A DNA stretch of 64,000 bases, taken from NCBI RefSeq assembly GCF_001039355.2, contig NW_019774681.1, forward strand, positions 282,632 to 346,631, in the 5' to 3' direction. The stretch comes from Lingula anatina (Eukaryota; Brachiopoda; Lingulata; Lingulida; Lingulidae). Below are positions 1 to 10,639 of this stretch, one piece after another; position 1 is the stretch's first letter; each line of letters starts with the position of its first letter. The notes beneath the pieces were generated by a model. It was not told the origin of the DNA, ran no database searches, and saw nothing but the letters and a program-made list of their open reading frames with translations. Both the position numbers and the translations under genes were made by a program.

Positions 1-3000
1 CATCATGCTAATGTAAAAGAGAGAACTGCACAGGGACCTGGTTTGTGTGAGGAACCTTCTCTCTCTAGTGATACTGAAATCAATGGAAATGACAATGTAA
101 TCGAACAAGTGCCTGTGTTGCCTACACCCACACAGAAGTTTGGATCACCCCTCAAAAATCCTCGTTTAGAGCAAATTAAGGAGGAGAGGGTGACTGCCCC
201 ATGTGCCCATAGTGATGATAATGACAGTGCACATGCACACACACTAAGGCAAGTAGCCATGCAAACAAAAACTGAGGTGTGTGCTGTATCAAANNNNNNN
301 NNNNNNNNNNNNNNNNNNNNNNNNNNNNNNNNNNNNNNNNNNNNNNNNNNNNNNNNNNNNNNNNNNNNNNNNNNNNNNNNNNNNNNNNNNNNNNNNNNNN
401 NNNNNNNNNNNNNNNNNNNNNNNNNNNNNNNNNNNNNNNNNNNNNNNNNNNNNNNNNNNNNNNNGAAATCATTGATTTATTTGAAAACCAACAGCTACAG
501 CCACAGACTGAAAAAGAGGTTGAAGAATCCAAAAATGAGAATGACACTGACAAAATATATGCTGAAAATGGCCATAGTAATAGGACAGAATCACAGGTTG
601 TCCATAATGCTGACCAGAGTCCCCCATCTTCAGAAGATTCCGACAAATCTGGCAAGAGCCATATCCGCCCTGCTTATTTCCGACGTCCAGATGGTGCCTC
701 TAATCCTAATTTGCATAAAGACCCTACAGCAGATGAGAAATCTCAGCATGAGGTGGTGGCCGCATCTGCTTCCACCGAGATCACCACACAAAAGTGCAAT
801 ATAGTCACAGAGAGAATGGTCCCAGGGCAGTCTGCAGATGACAAAATCAAACCAGCCAGAGGCATCCCCAAACTGCAGAGTCGACTCCCTGTGAATAAAG
901 CCTCCTCTTCCAGTTATGCCAAAAATAAACCTCCATTGCCAAATAAACCTTCGACAAATGCCACCAAATCGCCTAAACCACCCCCTCCAGCCAAACCCAT
1001 ACGGTCCAGTAGTTTGCCTCGTGGAACTATGTCACAGCCATCAACCCCAGCAAAGAGTGTCGCCCCTAAGGCTGGGGGTGGCGGTGGTGGACAGCAGGGT
1101 GGACGGTCAGTCAGTGTCCCTGCCAGTCCTGCTGCCACACCCAGTCCCAGCAGGAGCAGCAAGACCAGCAAACTGCCACAGAAACCCAGTTCCACCAGTA
1201 GCTCCACCAATAGCAGTCCCTCCAGATCAAGTGCCAGCCCCTCACGCTCACGAAGCAAGTCGCCCACCTCCAAACTTCCAACTAGTAAATCAAGGCTTCC
1301 ACAGTCATCTAGCAAAGCCAGCATTCAGAGCAGTAAAGACTCTAAGATATCCCCCAAAGTAGCAAAAGCCAGTCCCAAGAAGGAAAAAGAGAGTAAATTG
1401 CCTGTCACCAAAGCAAGCAACAATAGGGTCACTGAGCTTGTGAAAACTCGAGAAGGTGATTCTGACAGTGGAAATGACAGCGGCATTGGTGACAAAAAGC
1501 TGTTGTCCCCTTACTCCACCCTGACCAAAGCAAGGACATCCAGCCACTCCAGCAGTGGACATGGGAGTGACAACAGTAGCAGCATTAGTGGAGTCGTCAC
1601 CAAGAAGGAGCGTCTCCATGGTGGCACGAGCAGCGGCTACGAGAGCATGATAAGAGACAGCAGCGAGATCACGTGCACATCATCTTCAACACACGATTCG
1701 TCCAACGAAAGCTCAGCCAGTGGTTGGATAAGGGGCAACAGGATTTTCAAAAAGAGGACTGCATGTAAGTGTTACAGGATAAGTAAATAAAGTTGATAAG
1801 TAAATATGATACGCTGTATGTATATTCAGTTGTACTCTTCTCATAAAGATATATAACATATTAGATCTATTATTTTTTGTGGATAATGGTAAAGGGGTTC
1901 TTTATAAATAAGGATTAAATCTGTTTTTGAAATCATTTTTGAGTAACACGGTCTTCCAGGGTTCTTTTTTCTCTCTTTATTTTTTTCCTGATATTATTCC
2001 ATGAGGTTACTTGTAACTCTATTCTATTCAATAGCACGTAGAAGCAAGTCTGCCCCAGCTCGCTCAGACAATTCCCCCAGCAGCTGTCCACAGAGCCCCA
2101 GCAGCCAACGTTGTGCCGCATCACCAAAAGCCTGGGTAGACACCCGGCAAGCAGAGGGCACACGTGATGAACCATTTGAGCTGAAAATGTACGATGTTGA
2201 TGATGTGGAGAGAATGCAGAGAGCGCGATCACGGGAAACGTCAGAGGTAAAGAACTGTTCCAGAGTGTACATATTGTATTGATAAGAGTTATGAGAAATA
2301 CACGTCTGCAGCATGATAATGAGCCCCACAACATTCTTCTCATTTGCACTCAGTTATTCACCAAATCCATTTGCTACAGACCTAGGCTACAGCCCAGCAG
2401 CAGCATAACACTTGGATTGCATGTACTTTCAATATTGTATTGTGACTGCATTTCTCAATTGGCTCAGTAAAGTGGTTTATATGACATTTGATTGAAAAAT
2501 CAGCATTGCTGATGTAGTGTAACTTTCTTAACAGCATGGTCATTTAGTATCTCCCTAGCTGTCAGACCACTTGGCAGTTTGGATAGGCAATGAGTAGCAA
2601 CCTTACATAGGTACCAGCTTGTCAACATGCTGTTGACTTCTTTCTTTCTAGCAACGAGAATTAGATGGCAGGCGGAAGAAAATACAGGGTCTTATGGATC
2701 GCCAGTCAGAGCTCAAACAAGAGCTGGCGAACACAAAAGATAAACTTATGGTAGATAAGAGTGCTTGGAGTTACGATTGTAAGTCTACCACATGCTGTCG
2801 TGTGCAATAAGTCTAGGTGAGCCAACTCCACATCATTGTGGCTTTTTATGTGGTGGTGGGATACACAGGTCTAGATGTTGTAGTTAGAATGGACTGAGAT
2901 TTACATATACTTTGCACACATTAAGGAGCTGATTATTTTGAGTTGAACTTTATTTTTGAAAATTTTTTTTTCATTTCTGTATTGTTAGTGCTGTTGGTAT

Positions 3001-4043
3001 GTGTGTGTATGCATAGTTAGATATTAACACAATGCTTCACTTCCCTGTTGCACTCATTTCTGACTTCTTAATGCACACTCCTTTCTGTTTGAAATCATAT
3101 ATTAGCATTGGTGTGAACACTTTAGTTTGAAATGTTAGCTTGTGTTTGAAGCATGATTGTAAATTGTTATTTCAGTTATCCAAAATTGAGTGAAATTATT
3201 TAGTTTTATGCTTTGCTGTTTTGGTCAGTTTTGTAAAGTGGTTTTACTTTAATCATCAGTCCATTCTCACTGCAATGTGGAAACTTTGGTAATTTTGGTA
3301 AAAGTTCAAACTTTTGAGTTCACTGTAGCCTTCTCAGTTTAAGCTTTTACCACATGTTGATTTACTAGGTGTTCTACTACTATATACCAATCTGTCTAGG
3401 TAGATACCTATACTTGTTGCACTTTATATATACATATAAATACATATTCTTTGATTGCACAGTACTCTTTATTATATATCAATACATTATGTAGAAACTA
3501 AGGGATTTGCCTTAAGCTAGATAGCTCTCACTTAAAACAGCTAATAGATTAAACATTAAAGTTCTTATTTACCTTAATTCTTGCATGAGTAGTTCATTCT
3601 GAAGACCTTTTTTGCATGTAATTAAAATATATATTACTTTGATTATGCCAGCAATATATAATTAGTTATATCCAATGTTATTGAATTTATCTAGGCCACT
3701 TGTACAAATGATAATGAGGTTTTAAGTAAATTTTCCAATACCATTTTGATGTGATGTCTTTAGATCTGATAAAATCTCTTGAATTTTTGAATTTGCTCTG
3801 TAAAAATGTGGGAAACAATTATGTTCAATGAAGAATGCCAAAAAAAATGAAAAGCCTAAAATTGCGACAAATATTCAAATCCTTTCTATCTATTTAATTT
3901 TAGTGTTCCTGGCCAGTGAAATGCAGAGGGACGATCCGCACTATTTGGAAGCACTGGAAAAAGAGACGTCTATCCTTGAAAAAAGAGTAGTAGCCTGCAA
4001 GTCGCACATCATGATGGTGACCTGCTTTGACATCCGGGGATGA
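1..4043 (+). CDS. KIF26: Kinesin-like protein KIF26 (KIF26A/B, VAB-8 family), C-terminal part; gene starts upstream of the window
   Basis: Five coding pieces are visible: 1-293 (open from base 1), 465-1764, 2035-2246, 2652-2778 and 3904-4043 (TGA at 4041). All junctions have good GT-AG sites and keep frame. The first exon encodes a long Ser/Pro/Lys-rich low-complexity tail with proline-rich stretches (about 925-1010) and the motif SSGYESMIRDS. The second has EPFELKMYDVDDVERMQRAR, close to the EPFEIKVYEIDDVERLQR motif I recall from vertebrate KIF26A. The third is a short helical segment (QRELDGRRKKIQGLMDRQ). The last ends ACKSHIMMVTCFDIRG, matching the family's C-terminal MMVTCFDI motif. KIF26 proteins are kinesin-11 members with a degenerate motor that bind microtubules and act in cell migration and axon guidance. 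The motor domain lies outside the window, so A/B subtype is not assigned. The gene converges on CFAP61. Confidence 0.9.
294..464. other. Assembly gap (171 N) inside the KIF26 exon
   Basis: A run of 171 N. Upstream, the convincing coding frame starts at base 1 (HHANVKERTAQ..., PTPTQKFGSPLKNP). Downstream it is the frame starting at base 3 (EIIDLFENQQLQPQ...). As 171 is a multiple of three, these frames do not join across the gap as sized. Either the gap length is only an estimate or an intron or indel lies within it. Confidence 0.97.
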
Positions 4044-5400
4044 CTCCAATGAGATTGAAAATGACTTATCGAATTTTTTTTTCTTACATGAGGACAGGTT
4101 GAAAATTTTGTCGCAGAACGAAAAATTTTTGCCTTTGTTGCATATTTGAAATTTGAAATTGTATGTTATGAAACCAAGATACTAAAAGTTAGAGTGATTT
4201 ATATTCAGTTATATTATGTGAAATTATTTTTTAAGAGCTGTCCTTTATGTAACTTTTTTTCCAATTATTTGTTATAAGCTGAGAGTAAGATAGGTGATCT
4301 TGATGATATTTGATTACAATTCGTCAGATCATTTTGTAACAGTAACCTTTTTTGTTTACATATGTTAAAGAAATTTTAAACTGAAAATGCTTAAAATTGA
4401 GATTTTTAAGCTGTTTTACATGCATTTCAGGTGTATTTCTTGATATGTTTGTGGGCTGTGAAAGAAGCCCTTTTTGTGTTATATTTTTGTACCAACAAGA
4501 TGTTCAGTGCATCCAGATTTTAGGATGTTTAATTTTGTGCTTTAATTAGTAACTGTAATTTGGGAAAGAGGAGTTAAATTATTTGATAGAAAAAAGGATA
4601 TCCCCTAAAAAAACTTTTTTTTAAGTTTTGTTTTTCTTATTATTTCAGTGGTAAATACTTTGCTAACCAGAGAGCTGGTGAAAACAAGTAAAAATTAATA
4701 AAAAATATATACTGTTATGATTTACATCATATCATTAAAGTGACAGAGAAACCTGTACATATTGTGTAATTACAAACTGATAATTTATATAAGTATATAT
4801 ATATATATATGTTAAGTGGGTGTATCATCCTTGGTGCCGTGTTGTTAACTGAAGGCCACGTATTGAAAACAGTAGTTGTCCTGTAGAGCCCAACTTTTTT
4901 GTACAAAGAGAAGTTGAAACTGCAACGTGCAAGTTTGATATTGTAATGCTAAGTTTTGTAATACCTCTTTAAAATATTGGTGCTTTAATGGAAAAAAGCC
5001 AGATACGTCAGTAAAAATGGAGGCTTCTTATCAAGGCCTGCAAAAACTGATGCGGGTTTTACACACATCCTATACCTTATATCAGTGCTGGTGCACTTCA
5101 TTGACTTCCACATTGTGAAAATAGTCTTCTTTTTTTAGCCTGGATCCAGTTTAATTAAGGATCTTAAAGTAAATTATTTAGCCGACTTAGCAGTCAGATG
5201 TAGTAACTTTTTGATAAAAGTTGTTCTTGTGTTGGCTTTGAAGTAGCCGTGTATTACTAACTGTTCAGCAGATGAGCTGAAACTTGACTGTATTTATGTT
5301 CACCTGTATACTGTCATATGATGATTATGTGTATATTGTTCTTGATTATGATCATACATGCATATTTACATGAAAAATAAACAATTGATGGGATATCAGT
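4044..5400 (+). other. KIF26: KIF26 3' untranslated region with poly(A) signals
   Basis: AT-rich sequence with no credible reading frame follows the KIF26 stop codon. AATAAA hexamers are at 4697-4702 and 5376-5381, and another lies near 5759. The middle one gives a 3' UTR of about 1.35 kb. A short (TA)n tract lies near 4795-4810. Confidence 0.6.
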
Positions 5401-6800
5401 TCAAAGAAAATAAGTTTGTTTTGTGATTTTTAATAGCTTACTTTAGAGATGCTCATATTTTATGCCTCCTGTTGTTATTTCAAATAGGATTTTTTAAGAG
5501 TAAATATATTCATTTTACCTGTTTATGTATGAAAGGATCATCTGTATTTGGGCATTTCTCAAATGTATAAGTGCTAGCTTTTAAGGGGGGGGTATTTTAC
5601 ATTCTATTCTTAAGTTACAATGAAGTAAATTCTTGGTGGGATGTGCGGTGATCAGGCATTGGGGGTGAACGGAGGTGAAATGGTACATAGACTGACAGAC
5701 CAGACATTACTTACTGCATTTTTGTGTCAGCATACCATGCACTGCCACTTAGATGAATAATAAAGCCGCCAAATATATGCCAGAGACTAATATATCAGAC
5801 AAAGACTCGGGAGGAGGTCAATCTTTTGCTAAAACAAGTGTTAAGATTCTTATAAGTCTTTTTTTTTAACAAAGAAGAAAAAGACTCTGAGCCTCAAAGA
5901 AAATTGTAAAATAAAACATCTTTTAGTGGAAAAAAAGCGGTCAGGCTGGAATAAAAAATGTCCCCTTCCTTCTTTCTTGATAATATTCTTAATCCCCAAG
6001 TGACATGAAGAGAAGAGCATTTGCAGGATGTACATTCTGCATTACTGGGAACACCTAGGTGATAAATATAAAATTTTGAGTCTGTAACATAAGCATTGTC
6101 ATAATGGAAACGAGGATAACTACAGTGGGAAATCTTCACCATTTTACAGGCTGTATTGTGCTAGTTGTGCTTGGTTGAGCTATTCACGGGTTGAAGGGAA
6201 ATCTTATCAGTTTTTTAATCAATGATTTGACGGCTTTAAACATCTTTTTTCCTTGAAACTGATCCCTGATAATGGTATTACTAAACAGCATTTCACCAAT
6301 AAATAACATAAATAACATTTATTGGCCTTGCAGAAACCATTATGCAAACCAGTAGACTTTAAATAAGATTTAATGAAACAACGCGCCGAACATTTTCTCT
6401 CAAAATTTTCAAAGCAAGAGAAACTTGTTATAATACAAATAAATACCAATTCTTTAAATTATTTTGCTCAGTTTCAATGTGTTTTATTTGTGCATAAAAA
6501 AATTAAAAATATTAATTCTGTAGAGCTTACTTACGGAAAACTGCCTAGGGATGTAACATACAAGGCAGTTCATTAAACGTGTGGAACTTTGAAACGTTTT
6601 CCTTTAAAAATGCCCATCTATGTTTCAAGAAGTAGAAAGAAAAAAATAAATATCAATAACCTAACGGTTACGCTGTACCGTAAACTTGAATGAAATTCCT
6701 GTCTTTTCTATCACAATCCCGCCCCAGTTCGTTCATTCTACCTATAAAAACTGATTTATATGCCCAGTCATTCAATATCAAGCGTGTTGAATTTGAAAAT
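5401..6800. other. Intergenic, no gene recognised
   Basis: No spliced coding structure was found. A 39-codon ORF (ATG at 5640, stop about 5757) ends directly at an AATAAA and could be a tail of an alternative KIF26 3' end, but nothing supports translation. The rest is AT-rich single-copy-looking sequence. Confidence 0.5.
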
Positions 6801-6844
6801 GCGTTTTTATTTTTGTTGTTTTTGTGTATGATATTAGGATTTTA

Positions 6845-7036
6845 TCAACCCCTTATCCTCTTTTCGAGACGGAAATGTGCCTTCTCATAAACCAGACGAT
6901 AATTTAAACCGAAGCGTCCGCACGGAAAGTAGGTGACCTCTTCATCATTATGTAAATCAGGTGAGCGTTTTGGTGACAGGTACTCAGATAGGACCGAGGT
7001 CAGTAGAAGATGGAGAAGAAGGATATCCCACGCCAT
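6845..7036 (-). CDS. Candidate small secreted peptide precursor (63 aa), unrecognised
   Basis: On the minus strand an ATG at 7036-7034, in good context (A at -3, G at +4), opens a 63-codon frame ending at 6845. The first ~17 residues (MAWDILLLHLLLTSVLS) look like a signal peptide. The rest is polar, with a Lys-Arg pair (SPKR), one Cys in TYFPCGRFGLNYR, and a basic end (LEKRIRG). A pyrimidine-rich acceptor (ccggtttcag) lies just upstream at about 7079, and an AATAAA on this strand lies at about 6811-6806, some 35 nt past the stop. I do not recognise the peptide. The + strand of the same stretch (about 6985-7097) is also open between splice-like sites, so strand and function are uncertain. Confidence 0.25.
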   Translation of the reverse strand: MAWDILLLHLLLTSVLSEYLSPKRSPDLHNDEEVTYFPCGRFGLNYRLVYEKAHFRLEKRIRG

Positions 7037-8130
7037 ATTATATGCTACTGCAACATGTAGGCCGAAAAGATGGCCCTGAAACCGGCAGCAGTATTTCGTA
7101 AGTTCCGTACAGATGTATTGTAGCATTTCTTAGTTTTGCATTGACGATGTTTTCCAGAAAAAATGCACTCTAGGCATAATGACATCTAACTGACGTGAAG
7201 GATAATTTCTCTTAGCTTTCCCTCAGTGCCTTTGGGTACCCTTTTGTTTCTGATATCATTAGCTTTCCATGAGGGTTAAATATGAATATATATATTTGTG
7301 TAATTTTAAAGCTGAATTGCGATTTGTTAATTGTAACGCAAAGGATACTGACACCAATTACATTCTGCTCCAAAACGCATAGCAAATTTAAAGTCGAAAA
7401 AGATTAGCTTCTTTTTTATGAAACTTCTCATAGAAATTTAATCCATCCTAAGCGTCTGCCCTGCATGATGCTGGTTTGCTTCTTTTGGAAATTGTATGTT
7501 ACTTTGTCGTAGTACAGTGCTCTATTTGATCACGATGTTACATGTATGAGGGTAAATTATGTATTTTTGGGGTCGGGATTGATATATGTACCCGTCCCTT
7601 TTCGAACCCGGGACGTTAGATTTGAAGTTATCATTTAACAGAAATAATGTATGTATAAAAATGATAAAGTTATTGTTTTAATTTTTTTCATTTATTCATT
7701 TCCAAGCAAAGAAATGTTTTCTATTTGTCACTGAAAATGTGCTTGGGCAAATCCGAATCTTGACACCTCGCTGTGAACTTGGTGATGCAATCTTATTCAT
7801 TTTAAATGATGTTGACTTCTGGAAAAGAGATTGCAACCGCATTACGTAAAATGCATAAAGGAAACTTAATTACATTTATCGTTTGTTCAGAAAAAGATGA
7901 AGAGATGTGAATCTATAAAAGACACTGTTAATAAAACGTATAACGCCTTAGAAATCTCAACATTATGTAGCGGACAAAATGTGCCCACGTTACTTCAGAA
8001 TTGTCCACATGTACTATAACGATATTTTATGAGTACGGCACTGTGGCTGTGAATAAACTTCCTCTGGTTCTCTGGTTAATTCTGGTGTCAACTAGCAGGC
8101 TAAGGTGTAAACTATGCATATTTTTTTCAG

Positions 8131-8591
8131 GACCAGACACGGGTGTCGTGCAGCGTGGGGCCTGTGGCGGAGGGGGCTACTGACTGTGAGCGGTGCAGTG
8201 GTTTGTTTACAAACAAGAGGGGTCAATGTGATCAAGTACTGACAGTAAGAAAAAAGCTTTTCAACAGTAAATCTTTGTGCCATTGGGAGTTATATCAGTG
8301 TGTCTGCTGCCCATGGGGATAGGAAATATTCCATTAAATTTGCTTCTTGCAGTTTTGCAGGCATTTCTTAGTGTGGCCGTCAATGGGAAATTATTTGGTG
8401 GTTTCTTCTGTGATGTATAGCGATAACACATAGCATGCGTAATTACGATCCGCAAAAGAAATGGGTTGTCTTTTCATATGATTTTAAGCAAGACATTTCT
8501 AAATGACTTCTGCATATTTTGACGCACAGGTATTCAGATTGGAAAGTAATTTTTTCAATTTTAACTGAATCTGGATTTCCTCGTATTTATA

Positions 8592-8653
<62 letters not shown>

Positions 8654-8977
8654 TGATGGAGGTCTGCATTCCAGGAGTATTCTCCAAGTATATTATTCAT
8701 TCATTTTGGATCATGTTTAACATAAGACAGCCCCGACTTGCCTATATTTTGGATAAGCCAATGCGTGCTTAAATCACTCTATCCTGTGTGATATATCATT
8801 TCATTAGTAAAAATTTAACAGCCTGTTAGTTTAACTAAAAAATTGCTAAAAATAATTTTCTCATTTCAGAAACCTACCGAGGTACAGCTCAACATGCGCC
8901 TACTAGCAGCCTTACCTTTGGTTCACATTCAGGAACTCTACGCCTATTCAGGCATTTATTTTATGAGAATTGAATAA
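8131..8977 (+). CDS. 3' end of an unrecognised gene: two coding exons (8131-8244, 8870-8977)
   Basis: Exon 8131-8244 is flanked by a strong acceptor (tttttttcag) and the donor gtaaga. It is 38 codons in the only frame without a stop and is much richer in GC than its surroundings. It contains a CERC motif followed by a third Cys (TDCERCSGLFTNKRGQCDQV). Exon 8870-8977 has a strong acceptor (tctcatttcag), continues in phase 0 (KPTEVQLNMRLLAALPLVHI...) and stops with TAA at 8975, where AATAAA (8973-8978) overlaps the stop. Both exons are multiples of three and join cleanly. Upstream exons were not identified; a possible one is about 6985-7097 on this strand, but its phase does not fit directly. 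The family is not recognised. Confidence 0.45.
8593..8650. repeat. (ATT)n microsatellite
   Basis: A near-perfect run of about 19 ATT units in the intron between the two exons of the unrecognised + strand gene. Confidence 0.95.
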
Positions 8978-9739
8978 ATATATTTGTCTGGGATTTTTTT
9001 ATTTTGATATGAAAAATCATAGTAATAGATACAAAAGGAGTATGAAGATATAAATATAATAACTGTTTCAGCAGTTTCAAATTCAATATACCTAATATAA
9101 CCCGTAAATATTGCCCTTGGTATTGCTTTGGCGATTTGCTTTGGTACATGAAAATATTTGAAAGTGGAATGGTTCAAAAGCTTGGCATACGTACCTGGTA
9201 TTAAAAACGATAGTTTTTGAGTACTTAAAAATCTTAATTCTGCTGCAAGGCTGTAGGTGAACCAAAAGATTTTCTATAAACACACATTCTTAAAGTGTAA
9301 TTACAAACCCGCTTTTTGAAGTTTAATTTTGTTTCTAAATTTTGTTCCATGTCATTATATTTTCAATGTACTTGAGAACAAATTTGTCCATCATCCGGAT
9401 TATCATTTCCTCACTTTTTAATGTAATTCGTAGCTTTCTATAGGACTTTTTTTGCTACGGCCAATTTGACTATCTAAACACTTGTATATATATATAATTG
9501 AAATACAAATCTGAATAAAATGATCAAGTAAAAAGATTCTGCTGCTTTTTTAGTAAATGACATTGGCTGTTCCAGGAATTGGGCCCTTTTATTGTGATGA
9601 TATAGAACTGATCACATGCCTTCGAGTCCTATTTTTTAAAAAATTGTTTGTTTATTTCTGATTAAATAATGTATTTGCAAACCAATTTTGAATAACAAGT
9701 ACAGTAGTCCTATGCAGTAATACTCTTCCAATCTTTAAT

Positions 9740-10245
9740 CGTCTCACTTATCACCCCTAAAATGTAATTGACTGGCCCCATCCGTCATCCCTCAAAATCG
9801 AATGGACTCCTCCCACCTGTCACCCCTCAAAATCAAAATGAACTCTCCCCACCTGTCACCCCTCAAAATCAAAATGGACTCGCCCCACCTGTCACCCCTC
9901 AAAATTAAAATGGACTCGCCCCACCTGTCACCCCTTAAATTTGAATGGACTCGTCCCACCTGTCACCCCTCAAAATCAAAATGGACCCTTCCCACCTGTC
10001 ACCCCTTTAATTTGAATGGACTCGCCCCACCTGTCACCCCTTGAAAACAATGGAATCTTCCCACCTGTCATCCCTTAAAATTGAATGTTATCGACCCACC
10101 TGTCACCCCTCAAAAGCAAAATGGACTCACCCCACGCGTCAGCCCTCAAAAACTTTATGGACTCAACTCATCCGTCACCCCTCTATTTTAAGAGTACTAG
10201 ACCCACCTGCCTTCCCTCAAAAACAAATGGACTCACCCAACCAAA
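9740..10245. repeat. Minisatellite with ~36-bp unit
   Basis: About 13 tandem copies of a ~36-bp unit with the core CCACCTGTCACCCCTCAAAA followed by TCAAAATGGACTC. Units in the left half are nearly identical; those after about 10040 diverge and change length. With 36-bp units the array reads as a 12-residue repeat (SPHLSPLKIKMD) in one frame, but units of other lengths break this frame, and there is no promoter, splice or homology evidence of coding. Confidence 0.9.
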
Positions 10246-10639
10246 TAGATAACATTGTTCTTAAAATCCAGAGTACAGCAATGCTACTACATTCACTTAT
10301 GTATCTATAAAATCAAACTGAAAACGTCCTCAAAAAGTATTTATTCAGGCAAAAAGCATTGTCTTACACAAATGTCACAGTGCAGTTGCAAATGATAATA
10401 TAGAATTTTTTCTACAATGTACATCATCTAAATTATAATAAATAATTGTACTTGAATTTCAACTTGCAATGTGGTGAAATGCAACTTTACATTTAGATTC
10501 GAAAGTTGTGATATGTAAGCACTTTGAGATCATATTATGGCTTTTCATATTATACTGTAGCTTTATATAATGAAACATGGCATAACATAAGAAAATTGAA
10601 GAGAAACTGGTTGGTCAAGTGAAATCAAATCAAGTTTTA

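Noticed and set aside
914-1324. Long ORFs antisense to or in other frames of the KIF26 first exon
   Set aside because: They are shadows of the Ser/Pro-rich coding sequence; the KIF26 frame is supported by conserved motifs downstream.
7560-7620. TTCGAACCCGGGAC, resembling a tRNA or SINE B box
   Set aside because: Only a partial B-box match on either strand, with no A box and no cloverleaf-compatible flanks.
9802-10310. Repeat protein encoded by the minisatellite
   Set aside because: The frame is broken where unit length varies, and there is no promoter, splice site or family match.
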